Below are positions 7,777-16,417 of a stretch of 64,000 nt of DNA, one piece after another. Position 1 is the stretch's first letter; the number at the start of each line of letters is the position of its first letter. The translations under genes and the position numbers were made by a program. Where the stretch lies: NCBI GenBank assembly GCA_016721085.1, contig JADKJI010000022.1, positions 10,963 through 74,962 of the forward strand, given 5' to 3'. The stretch is from Chitinophagaceae bacterium. Its GTDB lineage: Bacteria; Bacteroidota; Bacteroidia; Chitinophagales; Chitinophagaceae. The notes beneath the pieces were generated by a model that saw nothing but the letters and a program-made list of their open reading frames with translations, was not told the origin of the DNA and searched no databases.

Positions 7777-9619
7777 TTTGAAAATTTGGGAATTTGAAAA
7801 TTTGAAAATAACAGCCAATACAATAACCGCAGAGACGCGGAGACGCAGAGGGATTTCCCCTGCGTCTCTGCGTCTCTGCGGTAAAAAAAACATACCTAAA
7901 AGAGGGATAACAAATTAATTGTACTGTTACACCTTTAACGGGGGAACTTTTGGAACTTCTTGAACCCTCAATAAACTGCTCGAATTCAAGCCTACTGAAA
8001 CTACTGAGGTTTTGTTTAGCACTAAGTCCACCCTTCTGCGCCGCCAACACTCCAAACTCACAATCATCATATCCTTCAATAGCATGTGCATCGGGATCGA
8101 TGGAGATGAGTACATTTTTTTCGATAGCATACGGAATCCATTCCCAATCGATATCGAGTCTGCGAGGATGCGCATTCAATTCAATAACCACCTTGTGAGC
8201 CGCACAGGCGTCTATTATGGCCTTGTGATTTACTGGATAACCACTGCGACTTAGAAGCAATCGGCCCGTCATGTGTCCCAGAATGGTTGTAAATGGATTT
8301 TCAATGGCTTTCAGCAAACGTTGCATCGCTTTTTCTTCCGACATCTTCAGATTGCTGTGAACAGATGCAATTACAAGGTCGAAAGAAGCTAATACCTCAT
8401 TGCTGTAATCCATACTTCCATCTCCCAATATATCGCACTCGATGCTTTTGAATATTCTGAAAGGTTTCAGTTTGGCATTCAATTCATCGATGCATTTATG
8501 TTGCTCTATTATTTTTTCTTCCGATAAGCCACCTGCATAAGCTGCCGCCTTACTATGATCGCTTAATACAAGGTATTCATATCCTTTTTCAATACAGGCC
8601 TTTGCCATTTCCTCAATAGTATTCAATCCATCACTCCAGTTGCTATGCGAATGGATTATACCTTTGATATCTTCTTTGGTGATCAGTACAGGTCTTTCTG
8701 CTTTTTGCAAATAGCTTGCATTACCTCGCAAGCATGGTTCAATAAAAGGGATTCCGGCTATCTTGAATAGTTCTGCTTCAGATGAAATATTGTTCTTAGT
8801 CCATATATCTGGGAATTGCTTGTTGAATGCTTCAATAAAAGCATTACTTCCTGTTGTTTCAAAAAGTCGTTTGGCAGGAAGACTGTTTCCTGAATAGAGA
8901 CGAAGTTTTAATCCATTCTTTAACTTATAAACGAGTACATCGTCTTTATCTTCCAGCATTTCGGGTGGCTGTGCCGTTTGGAAAGCAGGTTTAATAGTTG
9001 CATTGTTGGCAGCAACTACAAACTCCAATTCTTCTAGAGTAAGATCTTGACGTCGGTAAGCACCGGTTACAAATACCTTATCTGCTCCAAAGCACTTTAT
9101 AAGATAATTACTGATACTCGGATACAGCACACTCACTTCCTGGTAAAGGAAATGTCCCTGATGCTGTAAATAATACTCAATGCTTTCCTTTATGTTCTGT
9201 TGTGTTTTTTCTCCAAAGCCTTTAAAGAGGGAAAGTCTGTTTTCATTGCAGGCATAGAGTAATTCACCTATTGATTCTATTTCCATCTCTTTCCAGATGG
9301 TGGCGATTTTTTTTGGTCCGATGCCTTTTATCTGTAGCATTTCGATGACACCAGGAGGAGTGATGGCGATAATATCTACCAATGCCTGTAATTGTCCGGT
9401 GCTAAGAATCTCTTGAATTTTCTTTGCATTCGAGTCGCCAATACCTTTCAACGATGAAATTTGGTCGGCTGAAAGGGTATGGAGTTGCTCCGGTAATTTT
9501 TCAATATTGAAGGCGGCGGCTCCGTAAGCGCGCGACTTAAAAGAGTTTTCTCCATGAATATCCATCAGTTTGGATAGGAGGGAGAACTGGTCGGCAATAG
9601 CATAGTTGTCGAGGGCCAT
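7766..9619 (-). CDS. polX: DNA polymerase X family protein with PHP domain (PolX)
   Basis: Helix-hairpin-helix segments at about residues 50-135 (KGIGDSNAKKIQEI, KGIGPKKIATI, KGFGEKTQQNI) are followed by a degenerate nucleotidyltransferase part and a C-terminal PHP domain with HSHSNWSDG, LSDHSKAA and a final metal-binding DPDAH. PolX enzymes do gap filling and 3'-5' exonuclease work in base-excision repair. Residues 1-552 look native. The last 65 residues read through two dispersed intergenic repeats and end in the AATTTGAAA tail, so the natural stop has probably been lost by an indel or by repeat insertion. It overlaps the convergent histidine kinase by 11 bp. Confidence 0.88.
   Translation of the reverse strand: MALDNYAIADQFSLLSKLMDIHGENSFKSRAYGAAAFNIEKLPEQLHTLSADQISSLKGIGDSNAKKIQEILSTGQLQALVDIIAITPPGVIEMLQIKGIGPKKIATIWKEMEIESIGELLYACNENRLSLFKGFGEKTQQNIKESIEYYLQHQGHFLYQEVSVLYPSISNYLIKCFGADKVFVTGAYRRQDLTLEELEFVVAANNATIKPAFQTAQPPEMLEDKDDVLVYKLKNGLKLRLYSGNSLPAKRLFETTGSNAFIEAFNKQFPDIWTKNNISSEAELFKIAGIPFIEPCLRGNASYLQKAERPVLITKEDIKGIIHSHSNWSDGLNTIEEMAKACIEKGYEYLVLSDHSKAAAYAGGLSEEKIIEQHKCIDELNAKLKPFRIFKSIECDILGDGSMDYSNEVLASFDLVIASVHSNLKMSEEKAMQRLLKAIENPFTTILGHMTGRLLLSRSGYPVNHKAIIDACAAHKVVIELNAHPRRLDIDWEWIPYAIEKNVLISIDPDAHAIEGYDDCEFGVLAAQKGGLSAKQNLSSFSRLEFEQFIEGSRSSKSSPVKGVTVQLICYPSFRYVFFTAETQRRRGNPSASPRLCGYCIGCYFQIFKFPNFQINS
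7776..7883 (+). repeat. Composite 3'-end repeat, second copy (AATTTGAAA tail plus GCAGAG palindrome)
   Basis: The tail starts in the TAA stop codon of the histidine kinase, and from 7824 to 7883 there is a hairpin with arms of about 25 bp (AACCGCAGAGACGCGGAGAC and complement). The whole block matches the reverse complement of 1062-1173 closely. It lies entirely inside the reading frame of the convergent PolX gene. Confidence 0.85.
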
Positions 9620-9651
9620 AAGTGTTTTTTGCTGTTGGTAGGGGCAAGTTA

Positions 9652-9684
9652 AAATAAAAAGTCCCCCGCAATGCGGAGGACTTT
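9652..9684 (-). terminator. Rho-independent terminator after the Lys/Ala-rich gene
   Basis: Read on the minus strand, AAAGTCCTCCGC and GCGGGGGACTTT form a 12-bp stem with a 3-nt loop, followed by TTTATTTT. It sits just downstream of the 31-residue gene. Confidence 0.8.
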
Positions 9685-9708
9685 GATATTTTCTGCTCTA
9701 AAAAAGAA

Positions 9709-9804
9709 TTACTTCTTCTTTGCAGCTTTCTTAGCGGCTTTCTTCTTAGGAGCTGCTTTCTTTTTTGGAGCTGCTTTCTTTGCTGCTTTTTTCTTAGTTG
9801 CCAT
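9709..9804 (-). CDS. 31-residue lysine/alanine-rich histone H1-like basic peptide
   Basis: The peptide is made almost only of Lys and Ala with two Pro, built from repeats of KKAAPKKKAAP type. Such short H1-tail-like peptides are known in Bacteroidota and Chlamydiae and are thought to bind nucleic acid. Its ATG at 9804 is preceded by an AT-rich leader, and a strong terminator follows. It lies downstream of rpmA on the same strand, about 100 bp away. Low-complexity composition means homology cannot be judged by eye, but the clean start, stop and terminator support a real gene. Confidence 0.7.
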   Translation of the reverse strand: MATKKKAAKKAAPKKKAAPKKKAAKKAAKKK

Positions 9805-9906
9805 TTTTTGTGAATTTAACGGTTAGTAAAAAGAATTTAACGATAGTAAAAATAAAAACTTAATTCAAACCGCCAAAAAATTTCTTCACATTTTGTGAAA
9901 AAAATA

Positions 9907-10164
9907 TTATTGCACAGCAACTATGTTCACGATTGTCTTGTCGTTTCTGCTCTTTTTGAACTCAACAACACCATCGCTGAGGGCAAATAATGTGTAGTCT
10001 CTTCCAACTCCAACATTCTTACCAGGATGATAAACTGTACCGCGCTGACGCACGATGATGTTTCCAGAGATGGCAGGTTGACCACCATATATCTTAACTC
10101 CGAGACGTTTGCTCTGTGAGTCGCGGCCGTTCTTTACACTACCTTCACCTTTCTTATGTGCCAT
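9907..10164 (-). CDS. rpmA: 50S ribosomal protein L27
   Basis: The 85-residue protein has the L27 hallmarks: MAHKKGEGSVKNGRDSQSKRLGVK at its start, then GNIIVRQRGTVYHPGKNVGVGRDYTLFAL. L27 sits near the peptidyl-transferase centre of the 50S subunit. It follows rplU by 34 bp and is cotranscribed with it, the standard bacterial order. Confidence 0.98.
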   Translation of the reverse strand: MAHKKGEGSVKNGRDSQSKRLGVKIYGGQPAISGNIIVRQRGTVYHPGKNVGVGRDYTLFALSDGVVEFKKSRNDKTIVNIVAVQ

Positions 10165-10198
10165 GATGAATAGATTTAAGATTTTTTTGAAAACGCAA

Positions 10199-10501
10199 TT
10201 AAGCGATATCAGTTACTTTGATTTTTGTATAACGAGTGCGGTGACCGTGTTTCTTACGGAAACCCTTTCTCCTTTTTTGTTTGTACGCGATCACCTTATC
10301 GCCTTGTACCTGGCCAATGATTTCGGCGGTCACCGTGGCTTTCACCTGAGTACCTACAGAGAGCGTACCGTCAGTATCTACCAACAAAACTTCCGCAAAT
10401 GCTAACTTATCGCCGGAGTTCCCTTCTACATGGGGAACATACAAAGTTTGGTCCTTTTGAACCCTGAATTGCTGGCCGGCTACTTTAATTACTGCAAACA
10501 T
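10199..10501 (-). CDS. rplU: 50S ribosomal protein L21
   Basis: The 100-residue protein begins MFAVIKVAGQQFRVQKDQ and has the KRRKGFRKKHGHRTRYTKIKV end typical of L21. It binds 23S rRNA together with L20. It heads the rplU-rpmA operon; a -7-like box lies at 10524-10531 on the minus strand, giving a short leader. Confidence 0.98.
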   Translation of the reverse strand: MFAVIKVAGQQFRVQKDQTLYVPHVEGNSGDKLAFAEVLLVDTDGTLSVGTQVKATVTAEIIGQVQGDKVIAYKQKRRKGFRKKHGHRTRYTKIKVTDIA

Positions 10502-10523
10502 GATTTTCCAAAAATTAGGACGG

Positions 10524-10531
10524 CAAAGGTA
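10524..10531 (-). promoter_or_regulatory. Bacteroidota -7 box for rplU-rpmA
   Basis: The minus strand reads TACCTTTG, matching TAnnTTTG, about 23 bases before the rplU start. No convincing -33 TTTG was found at the expected distance. Confidence 0.5.
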
Positions 10532-10682
10532 GGAGTTTTGAACAGATTCTGAAGGTTTTAGGATAAATATTTTTTACCCTTTTTCCCCATTGGTTGAAAA
10601 GCCCTTTTTGGGAATATTTTGGCATTTACTTACTACTGCCTCAAAATCACCGATTTGTTGCAAATCTACGCTTTAATTCCCG

Positions 10683-10713
10683 TTTGGAGGTTGCCCGATT
10701 TACCGTAGGTTTG
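10683..10713 (+). promoter_or_regulatory. Bacteroidota sigma-ABfr type promoter for the GH3 gene
   Basis: TTTG at 10683-10686 and TAGGTTTG at 10706-10713 are separated by exactly 19 bases, matching the TTTG-N19-TAnnTTTG consensus. The expected start of transcription is about 20 bases before the ATG at 10739. Confidence 0.75.
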
Positions 10714-10738
10714 CCCTTCTAAAGACTGTTCCTCGGTT

Positions 10739-12232
10739 ATGAAAATAAACTCATTTCTGGCCCGGCCCTTCGCCGGCTACATATATAAAGGCATCCGGAA
10801 AGACATCCAGTACGCCCTGGCCGACCAGGAGAAAATCTTTGCCAGTTTGCTGAAAACTGGGCGGATTACCGACTTCGGGAAGGACCATAAGATGGACCAG
10901 GTAAATACCCACGAGGAATTCAAGAAAGCGGTTCCTGTCCGGGATTACGAACAGTTCAAACCCTATATCGAAAAGATCAAGGAGGGCAAGCATAACGTGT
11001 TGTGGAAAGGGCGCCCAATCTATCTCGCTAAGACTTCCGGCACTACAAGTGGCGTGAAATATATTCCAATCTCAAAAGAATCCATTTCAAACCATATCAA
11101 CACGGCCCGCAACGCTATACTTTGTTATATAGCCGAAACCGGTAATACCCGATTCACTGATGGTAAGATGATTTTTCTTTCCGGTTCTCCTGAATTGGAT
11201 AGGGTTGGTGGCATTCCAACAGGAAGATTGAGTGGTATTGTGAATCATCATGTGCCCGGCTATCTCCGTAAAAACCAATTACCTTCTTACGAAACCAATT
11301 GTATTGAGGAATGGGAAACTAAACTCGATAAGATAGTTGAAGAGACATTGCATCAGGATATGACCCTCATTAGCGGCATTCCACCATGGATGCAAATGTA
11401 TTTTGACCGCCTTATTGAAAAAGGAGGGAAGAAAGCAGCTGATTTATTCCCCAATCTCTCCCTTATTATTCATGGTGGCGTAAACTTTGAACCCTATAAG
11501 GCAAGACTATTCGATACTATTGGGAAGAAGATAGATTCCATTGAAACATTCCCTGCTTCCGAAGGATTTTTAGCTTTTCAGGATACACAAGACAAGGAAG
11601 GACTCTTACTAAATACCAATAGCGGCATCTTCTTTGAATTTATTCCCGCGGCTGAAATCTTCAATGAAAATCCAACCCGTCTTCGATTGCATGATGTGAA
11701 AATAGGAGAGAACTATGCTCTCATCATCAATAACAATGCTGGATTATGGGGATACAATATTGGCGACACTGTGAAATTCGTTTCTACCGATCCTTACCGG
11801 CTAGTGGTAACTGGCAGAATAAAACACTTCATCTCAGCTTTCGGTGAACATGTAATTGGAGAGGAAGTGGAACATAGCCTTATGAAAGCTGCTGAAGCTT
11901 CCAATATAAAGATCACTGAGTTTACTGTGGCTCCAATGATACAACAAGGTAAGGGTAAGTCCTATCACGAATGGTTTGTGGAGTTTGAAAATAGTCCGGC
12001 AGATATTGACGCCTTCTCCCAAAAAGTGGATCAGCATCTCCGAGATAAGAATATTTATTATGATGACCTGATACGGGGTAATATCCTTCTTCCACTACAT
12101 ATAAGACCTGTTAGGAAGAATGGCTTCATAGATTATATGAAATCGATCGGTAAGTTAGGTGGGCAGAATAAAGTGCCCCGATTGAGTAATGACAGGGTTA
12201 TTGCCAGCGCTCTTGAAAATTTTACAGAATAG
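10739..12232 (+). CDS. GH3 family acyl-acid-amido synthetase-like protein
   Basis: The 497-residue protein has the acyl-adenylate motif block KTSGTTSGVKYIPIS near residues 100-115 and family segments such as YNIGDTVKFVSTDPYRLVVTGRIKHFISAFGEHV. Plant GH3 enzymes adenylate small carboxylic acids and couple them to amino acids; bacterial homologues are common in Bacteroidota but their substrates are not established. It precedes dxr by 54 bp on the same strand and shares the promoter region at 10683-10713. Confidence 0.85.
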   Translation: MKINSFLARPFAGYIYKGIRKDIQYALADQEKIFASLLKTGRITDFGKDHKMDQVNTHEEFKKAVPVRDYEQFKPYIEKIKEGKHNVLWKGRPIYLAKTSGTTSGVKYIPISKESISNHINTARNAILCYIAETGNTRFTDGKMIFLSGSPELDRVGGIPTGRLSGIVNHHVPGYLRKNQLPSYETNCIEEWETKLDKIVEETLHQDMTLISGIPPWMQMYFDRLIEKGGKKAADLFPNLSLIIHGGVNFEPYKARLFDTIGKKIDSIETFPASEGFLAFQDTQDKEGLLLNTNSGIFFEFIPAAEIFNENPTRLRLHDVKIGENYALIINNNAGLWGYNIGDTVKFVSTDPYRLVVTGRIKHFISAFGEHVIGEEVEHSLMKAAEASNIKITEFTVAPMIQQGKGKSYHEWFVEFENSPADIDAFSQKVDQHLRDKNIYYDDLIRGNILLPLHIRPVRKNGFIDYMKSIGKLGGQNKVPRLSNDRVIASALENFTE

Positions 12233-12286
12233 GCAGAGGCGGCAAGCGGTTTTTCATTATTTTTAAAATTCTATTGTAACCTATTC

Positions 12287-13456
12287 ATGTCGAATCAACT
12301 TCCTCAAAAACGTATTGCTTTATTTGGCTCCACTGGTTCTATCGGAACACAGGCACTGGATGTAATAAGGGCTAATCCAGGTCTTTTTACTGCAGAAGTG
12401 CTTACAGCTCAGAGTAATGATGAATTACTTATCAAGCAAGCCATCGAATTCTCTCCCAATATTGTAGTTATTGGTGATGAAAAGAAATATACAAAGGTGA
12501 AAGCCGCTTTACAGCATACGCATGTAAAGGTTTTCGCCGGTGAACAAGCATTGGAAGATGTAGCAGCCCTTGATTGTTACGATATGATGTTGGCTGGCAT
12601 TGTTGGTTTTGCAGGATTGAAACCGACTTTGAAAGCGGTGGAAAGTGGAAAAGCGATAGGCCTTGCAAATAAGGAAACCTTAGTGGTGGCTGGTGATATT
12701 GTGATGCGCAAAGCTGTCGAGAACAGGGCACCTATTATTCCCGTAGATTCGGAACATTCAGCCATATTCCAATGTTTAGTAGGAGAAACCAGGAACCCGA
12801 TTGAGAAAGTGATTCTTACTGCTTCAGGAGGCCCTTTCCTTGGGAAAAAACCGAATTTCCTTGTGAATGTAAAACGCGATCATGCTTTGCAGCATCCTAA
12901 CTGGAGCATGGGAGCGAAAATAACTATTGATTCTGCAACCCTTATGAATAAGGGATTGGAAATGATTGAAGCCAAGTGGCTCTTCAATTTGAAAGCAGAA
13001 CAGGTACAGGTAGTAGTGCATCCACAAAGTATCATTCATAGTATGGTGCAGTTTGAAGATGGCAGTATAAAGGCACAGATGGGTTTACCCGATATGAAAT
13101 TGCCCATACAGTATGCCATGGCTTTTCCTCAACGGATAAAGAATAAGTTCCCCCGTTATGATTTCAGGAAACCGGGTCAATTGAATTTTGAGGAACCGGA
13201 TACAAAAACATTCCGAAACCTTTTACTGGCAACGGATGCCTTGTTTAAAGGAGGGAATATGCCCTGCATATTGAATGCAGCTAATGAAATAGCGGTTTTT
13301 GCCTTCCTTCGTAATCGTATCGGATTTCTTGATATGACCGACCTGATAGAAAAAACCATGCAGAATATCCCCTTCATTGAAAAACCGACATTGGAGGAAT
13401 ATTTTGAAAGCGATGCAGAGGCCCGTAATTTTGCGGCTTCCCTCATCAAACTCTAG
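12287..13456 (+). CDS. dxr: 1-deoxy-D-xylulose 5-phosphate reductoisomerase
   Basis: The 389-residue enzyme shows the NADPH-binding start (IALFGSTGSIGTQALDVI), the active-site block IPVDSEHSAIFQCL and the TASGGPF and MNKGLEMIEA motifs. It converts DXP to MEP in the non-mevalonate isoprenoid pathway. Its position upstream of rseP is the common Bacteroidota arrangement. Confidence 0.97.
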   Translation: MSNQLPQKRIALFGSTGSIGTQALDVIRANPGLFTAEVLTAQSNDELLIKQAIEFSPNIVVIGDEKKYTKVKAALQHTHVKVFAGEQALEDVAALDCYDMMLAGIVGFAGLKPTLKAVESGKAIGLANKETLVVAGDIVMRKAVENRAPIIPVDSEHSAIFQCLVGETRNPIEKVILTASGGPFLGKKPNFLVNVKRDHALQHPNWSMGAKITIDSATLMNKGLEMIEAKWLFNLKAEQVQVVVHPQSIIHSMVQFEDGSIKAQMGLPDMKLPIQYAMAFPQRIKNKFPRYDFRKPGQLNFEEPDTKTFRNLLLATDALFKGGNMPCILNAANEIAVFAFLRNRIGFLDMTDLIEKTMQNIPFIEKPTLEEYFESDAEARNFAASLIKL

Positions 13457-13590
13457 AACAGTATGGAAGATGGGAGAATTAAACTAAAAACCCCTTTCTT
13501 TCGTTAATATTTGGCAGTTTTATTGGAACGGTATTCAGTAATACGGCTATTTCCCTCAATTTGTAACATATTTACCAGTAATTACATACA

Positions 13591-14946
13591 ATGATAGCAG
13601 CAGCAATAGATTGGGCAGTGGTTGGGATTAAGGCAGGACAGTTGATCCTTTGTTTATCCATCCTCGTAGTACTTCATGAAATGGGGCACTTTCTGCCCGC
13701 CAAGTGGTTTAAATGCCGCGTTGAGAAATTCTATTTATTTTTTGATCCCTGGTTCTCACTTATCAAAAAGAAGATTGGGGATACTGAATATGGAATCGGA
13801 TGGCTTCCTTTAGGTGGCTACGTGAAGATATCCGGAATGATCGACGAGAGCATGGATAAGGAACAGATGAAGCAACCTCCACAGGAATGGGAATTCCGTT
13901 CAAAACCAGCCTGGCAACGTTTAATCATCATGTTGGGTGGGGTAACTGTAAACCTGTTTTTGGGGTTCTTCCTTTTTGCTATGATCCTTTTCAAATGGGG
14001 TGAAGAATTCCTTCCAACAAAGAATCTTAAATATGGTATCTATGTTGATAGTGTTGGTAAGAGTGTAGGACTGATGGATGGCGATAAGATTCTTTCTGTA
14101 AATGGAAAGGAAGTAGAGAATTTCTTTAAGATTTCCGGTGAAGTGATATTGAGTGAAGCAAAGACAATTCAGGTAGATCGTCAGGGTAAAGTGATTGATA
14201 TTCCAATCCCTGAAGGAACTACACGCCAGTTGATACAACGTAAAGGAGATCCTTTGGCTTATCCAAAGTATCCAGCGGTTGTGGACTCTGTTTCTAAAGA
14301 TGCGATGTTCACTCTTGATAAGTTGCAGAAAGGAGATTCCATTATTGGATTTAACGATCAGCCAATAGGTTCTTATCCTGAATTGATGGATAAGAAAAGG
14401 GATTTCAAGGATAAGGAAGTATCCATGCTCGTTATGCGAAATGGTACTGATTCGGTTCTGGTGAAAGTGAAATTGAATAAGGAAGGCAGTATCGGTTTCT
14501 ATTCTAAGAAGCCTGGCGTTTTCCTTGATTTTACTGTGAGGAAATACAGTTTTCTTGAATCAATTCCTGCTGGAGTGAAGAAAGGATGGAGTACGCTGGT
14601 AATGAATATCCAGAATTTCAAATTACTCTTTACGTCAAAGGAAGTGAAAGCCAGTGAATCGCTTGGCAGCTTTATCAGCATCGGTAATATGTTCGATGCA
14701 GGATGGGATTGGGAGCGTTTCTGGAGCATGACAGCATTATTAAGCATCGTACTGGCCTTTATGAATATCCTGCCTATACCAGGCCTGGATGGCGGTCACG
14801 TACTATTCACTTTATATGAAATGGTCAGCGGTCGCAAACCCAGCGATAAATTCATGGAATATGCCCAAATGGTAGGTATGATACTGCTTTTGGGACTTAT
14901 GGCATACGCTTTGGGGTTGGACTTCTGGAGGTTTCTCTTTAAATGA
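13591..14946 (+). CDS. rseP: RIP metalloprotease RseP (site-2 protease)
   Basis: The 451-residue membrane protein has the zinc motif HEMGH at residues 29-33, a central PDZ segment (VGLMDGDKILSVNGKEV), a second PDZ-like part, and the C-terminal NILPIPGLDGGH motif supplying the third zinc ligand. It performs intramembrane cleavage of anti-sigma factors and signal peptide remnants. It follows dxr with a 134-bp gap that has no clear promoter. Confidence 0.95.
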   Translation: MIAAAIDWAVVGIKAGQLILCLSILVVLHEMGHFLPAKWFKCRVEKFYLFFDPWFSLIKKKIGDTEYGIGWLPLGGYVKISGMIDESMDKEQMKQPPQEWEFRSKPAWQRLIIMLGGVTVNLFLGFFLFAMILFKWGEEFLPTKNLKYGIYVDSVGKSVGLMDGDKILSVNGKEVENFFKISGEVILSEAKTIQVDRQGKVIDIPIPEGTTRQLIQRKGDPLAYPKYPAVVDSVSKDAMFTLDKLQKGDSIIGFNDQPIGSYPELMDKKRDFKDKEVSMLVMRNGTDSVLVKVKLNKEGSIGFYSKKPGVFLDFTVRKYSFLESIPAGVKKGWSTLVMNIQNFKLLFTSKEVKASESLGSFISIGNMFDAGWDWERFWSMTALLSIVLAFMNILPIPGLDGGHVLFTLYEMVSGRKPSDKFMEYAQMVGMILLLGLMAYALGLDFWRFLFK

Positions 14947-14962
14947 TGATCTTGTTTTTATA

Positions 14963-15090
14963 GGTTTAAAGTTTAAGGTTTAAAGGTTTAAAGTTTAAGG
15001 TTCTTACATTCGATTATTCACTATGAGTTTGAGAACCTTAAACTCTTAAACGTTAAACCCTTAAACTTTAAACTTTTAACTTTTAACTTT
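14963..15090. repeat. TTTAAG-family inverted repeat, copy 1
   Basis: Arms of degenerate GTTTAAA/GTTTAAG units flank a conserved apical segment that here reads GGTTCTTACATTCGAT, the reverse complement of the apical segment in the copies at 16.9 and 51.7 kb. It fills the gap between rseP and the tmRNA gene. Its distal arm ends in TAACTTTC (15084-15091), which resembles a -7 box just before the tmRNA 5' end. Confidence 0.85.
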
Positions 15091-15094
15091 CCCC

Positions 15095-15470
15095 GGGGGT
15101 GTATTGGTTTTGACAGCATAGATCTTTGAAGGTGCAAGCATGTCGTGCGTTGGGTAATTAGCACGTAAATCTGAATACTCAAACATCAAATGGCAATACT
15201 CAGTATGCCATGGCTGCCTAATTATTAATTAGACCGTCATTAGGGCCGCCCGAGCAGGTTGATCTGTTACCACGCTCCGCCGCCGACTTAAAAAAACAAA
15301 ACAGGTTGCTGCTACTGAAGGCTGTGACGGTAGCTTAAGACTATCCAGCTAAGCGTTATATTGGTTCGCCCGTCTCCTGTATAACGCCGACAATTAATGC
15401 CGGGATAAACATGTAGAAAGCTTTTGGAGAATGTGTTTGGACACCGGTTCGAGTCCGGTCACCTCCACCA
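15095..15470 (+). ncRNA. ssrA: Transfer-messenger RNA (tmRNA)
   Basis: The 5' end GGGGGTGTATTGGTTTTGACAG pairs over 7 bp with the 3' CACCTCC, followed by an encoded ACCA end. GGTTCGAGTCC forms the T arm. The tag frame at 15192-15221 reads GNTQYAMAA followed by TAA, matching the Gly-start, Ala-Ala-end tags of Bacteroidota. It rescues stalled ribosomes with SmpB and marks proteins for proteolysis. The molecule is one piece of 376 nt with room for the usual pseudoknots. Confidence 0.96.
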
Positions 15471-15506
15471 TGGCCGCAGGAAATTAACTGCGGCCATTTT
15501 ATTTTT
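15471..15506 (+). terminator. Rho-independent terminator of ssrA
   Basis: TGGCCGCAG and CTGCGGCCA form a 9-bp stem around a 9-nt loop, followed by TTTTATTTTT. It begins directly after the CCA end of the tmRNA. Confidence 0.85.
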
Positions 15507-15517
15507 AATTCTAGATT

Positions 15518-16417
15518 TTGAAAAGATTCCTCAAAATATCGTGTATGCTGAATACACTATTCTTACTCTCCAGTCTGGTGTTTTGTAGTAAGTCTTCACC
15601 ACTGGAGGGAGACATTTCACTAGATAGTATCCCCACAAAAAAAGCGGTACAACCACTCATTAATGAAGCCTCAGGCATTGCAGATAGTAAACGTAATAAA
15701 GGCTATTTGTGGGTACAGGAGGATAGTGGTAATCCAGCGCAACTTATTTTATTAGGACATGATGGCAATGTGAAGAAAACGATACAGATAGCCGGTACCC
15801 GCAATATCGATTGGGAAGATATGGTACTTGCCGGAGGTGATATTTATTTGGGCGATATAGGTGATAATTTCAGAATCAATACAAGCGGTACTATCTACAA
15901 ATTCCCTGAACCATCAATGACTGTTGATACAGTAAATACTGTTGAAACCATCCGCTTCTTCTATCCAGATGGTTCCCATGATGCAGAAGCTTTTCTGGTA
16001 GACCCGTTGACCAAAGACATTTTCATCATCACAAAAAAGGAGATGCCTTCCCGAATTTATAAGATCAGCTATCCATACAAGCTTACAGATTTAAATAAGG
16101 CAACCGCTGTGGGAACATTAACTTATAATTGGGTGGTGTCTGCTGCCTTATCACCCGATACAAAAACGATTCTTGTAAAAACTTATGCTGGTATAATGAG
16201 TTACCAGCGTACGGGGAAAGAATCACTCGATAAAGTCTTGCAGCATACCCCAAAAAAGGAGCATTTCCAAAACCAGTTTATACGTCAGAAAGAAGTGCTT
16301 GATGAATTAGGTCATGACATCAGGCAGCATGAGCAACTGATTATAAATGCAATCAAGAATCTCAATCCAATTCAAGCTGAGAAAGGAAAATTTGAAGACC
16401 ATGGGAAAGATTCGTGA
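15518..16417 (+). CDS. Lipoprotein with beta-propeller-like part, apparently fused to the tail of another gene
   Basis: From TTG 15518 the protein has a lipoprotein-type signal (SSLVFCSKSS) and a domain with NEASGIADSKRNKGYLWVQEDSGN and DWEDMVLAGGDIYLGDIGDN, typical of an uncharacterised propeller family in Bacteroidota. At about residue 245 the character changes to a charged helical tail (FQNQFIRQKEVLDELGHDIRQHE) that looks like a different small cytoplasmic protein. That second part continues in another frame to 16491 (GKIRENMDTFKKIYADLKEE). I infer a deletion joining two genes, plus a one-base frameshift near 16403. The propeller half lacks its C-terminal part. Confidence 0.6.
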   Translation: MKRFLKISCMLNTLFLLSSLVFCSKSSPLEGDISLDSIPTKKAVQPLINEASGIADSKRNKGYLWVQEDSGNPAQLILLGHDGNVKKTIQIAGTRNIDWEDMVLAGGDIYLGDIGDNFRINTSGTIYKFPEPSMTVDTVNTVETIRFFYPDGSHDAEAFLVDPLTKDIFIITKKEMPSRIYKISYPYKLTDLNKATAVGTLTYNWVVSAALSPDTKTILVKTYAGIMSYQRTGKESLDKVLQHTPKKEHFQNQFIRQKEVLDELGHDIRQHEQLIINAIKNLNPIQAEKGKFEDHGKDS

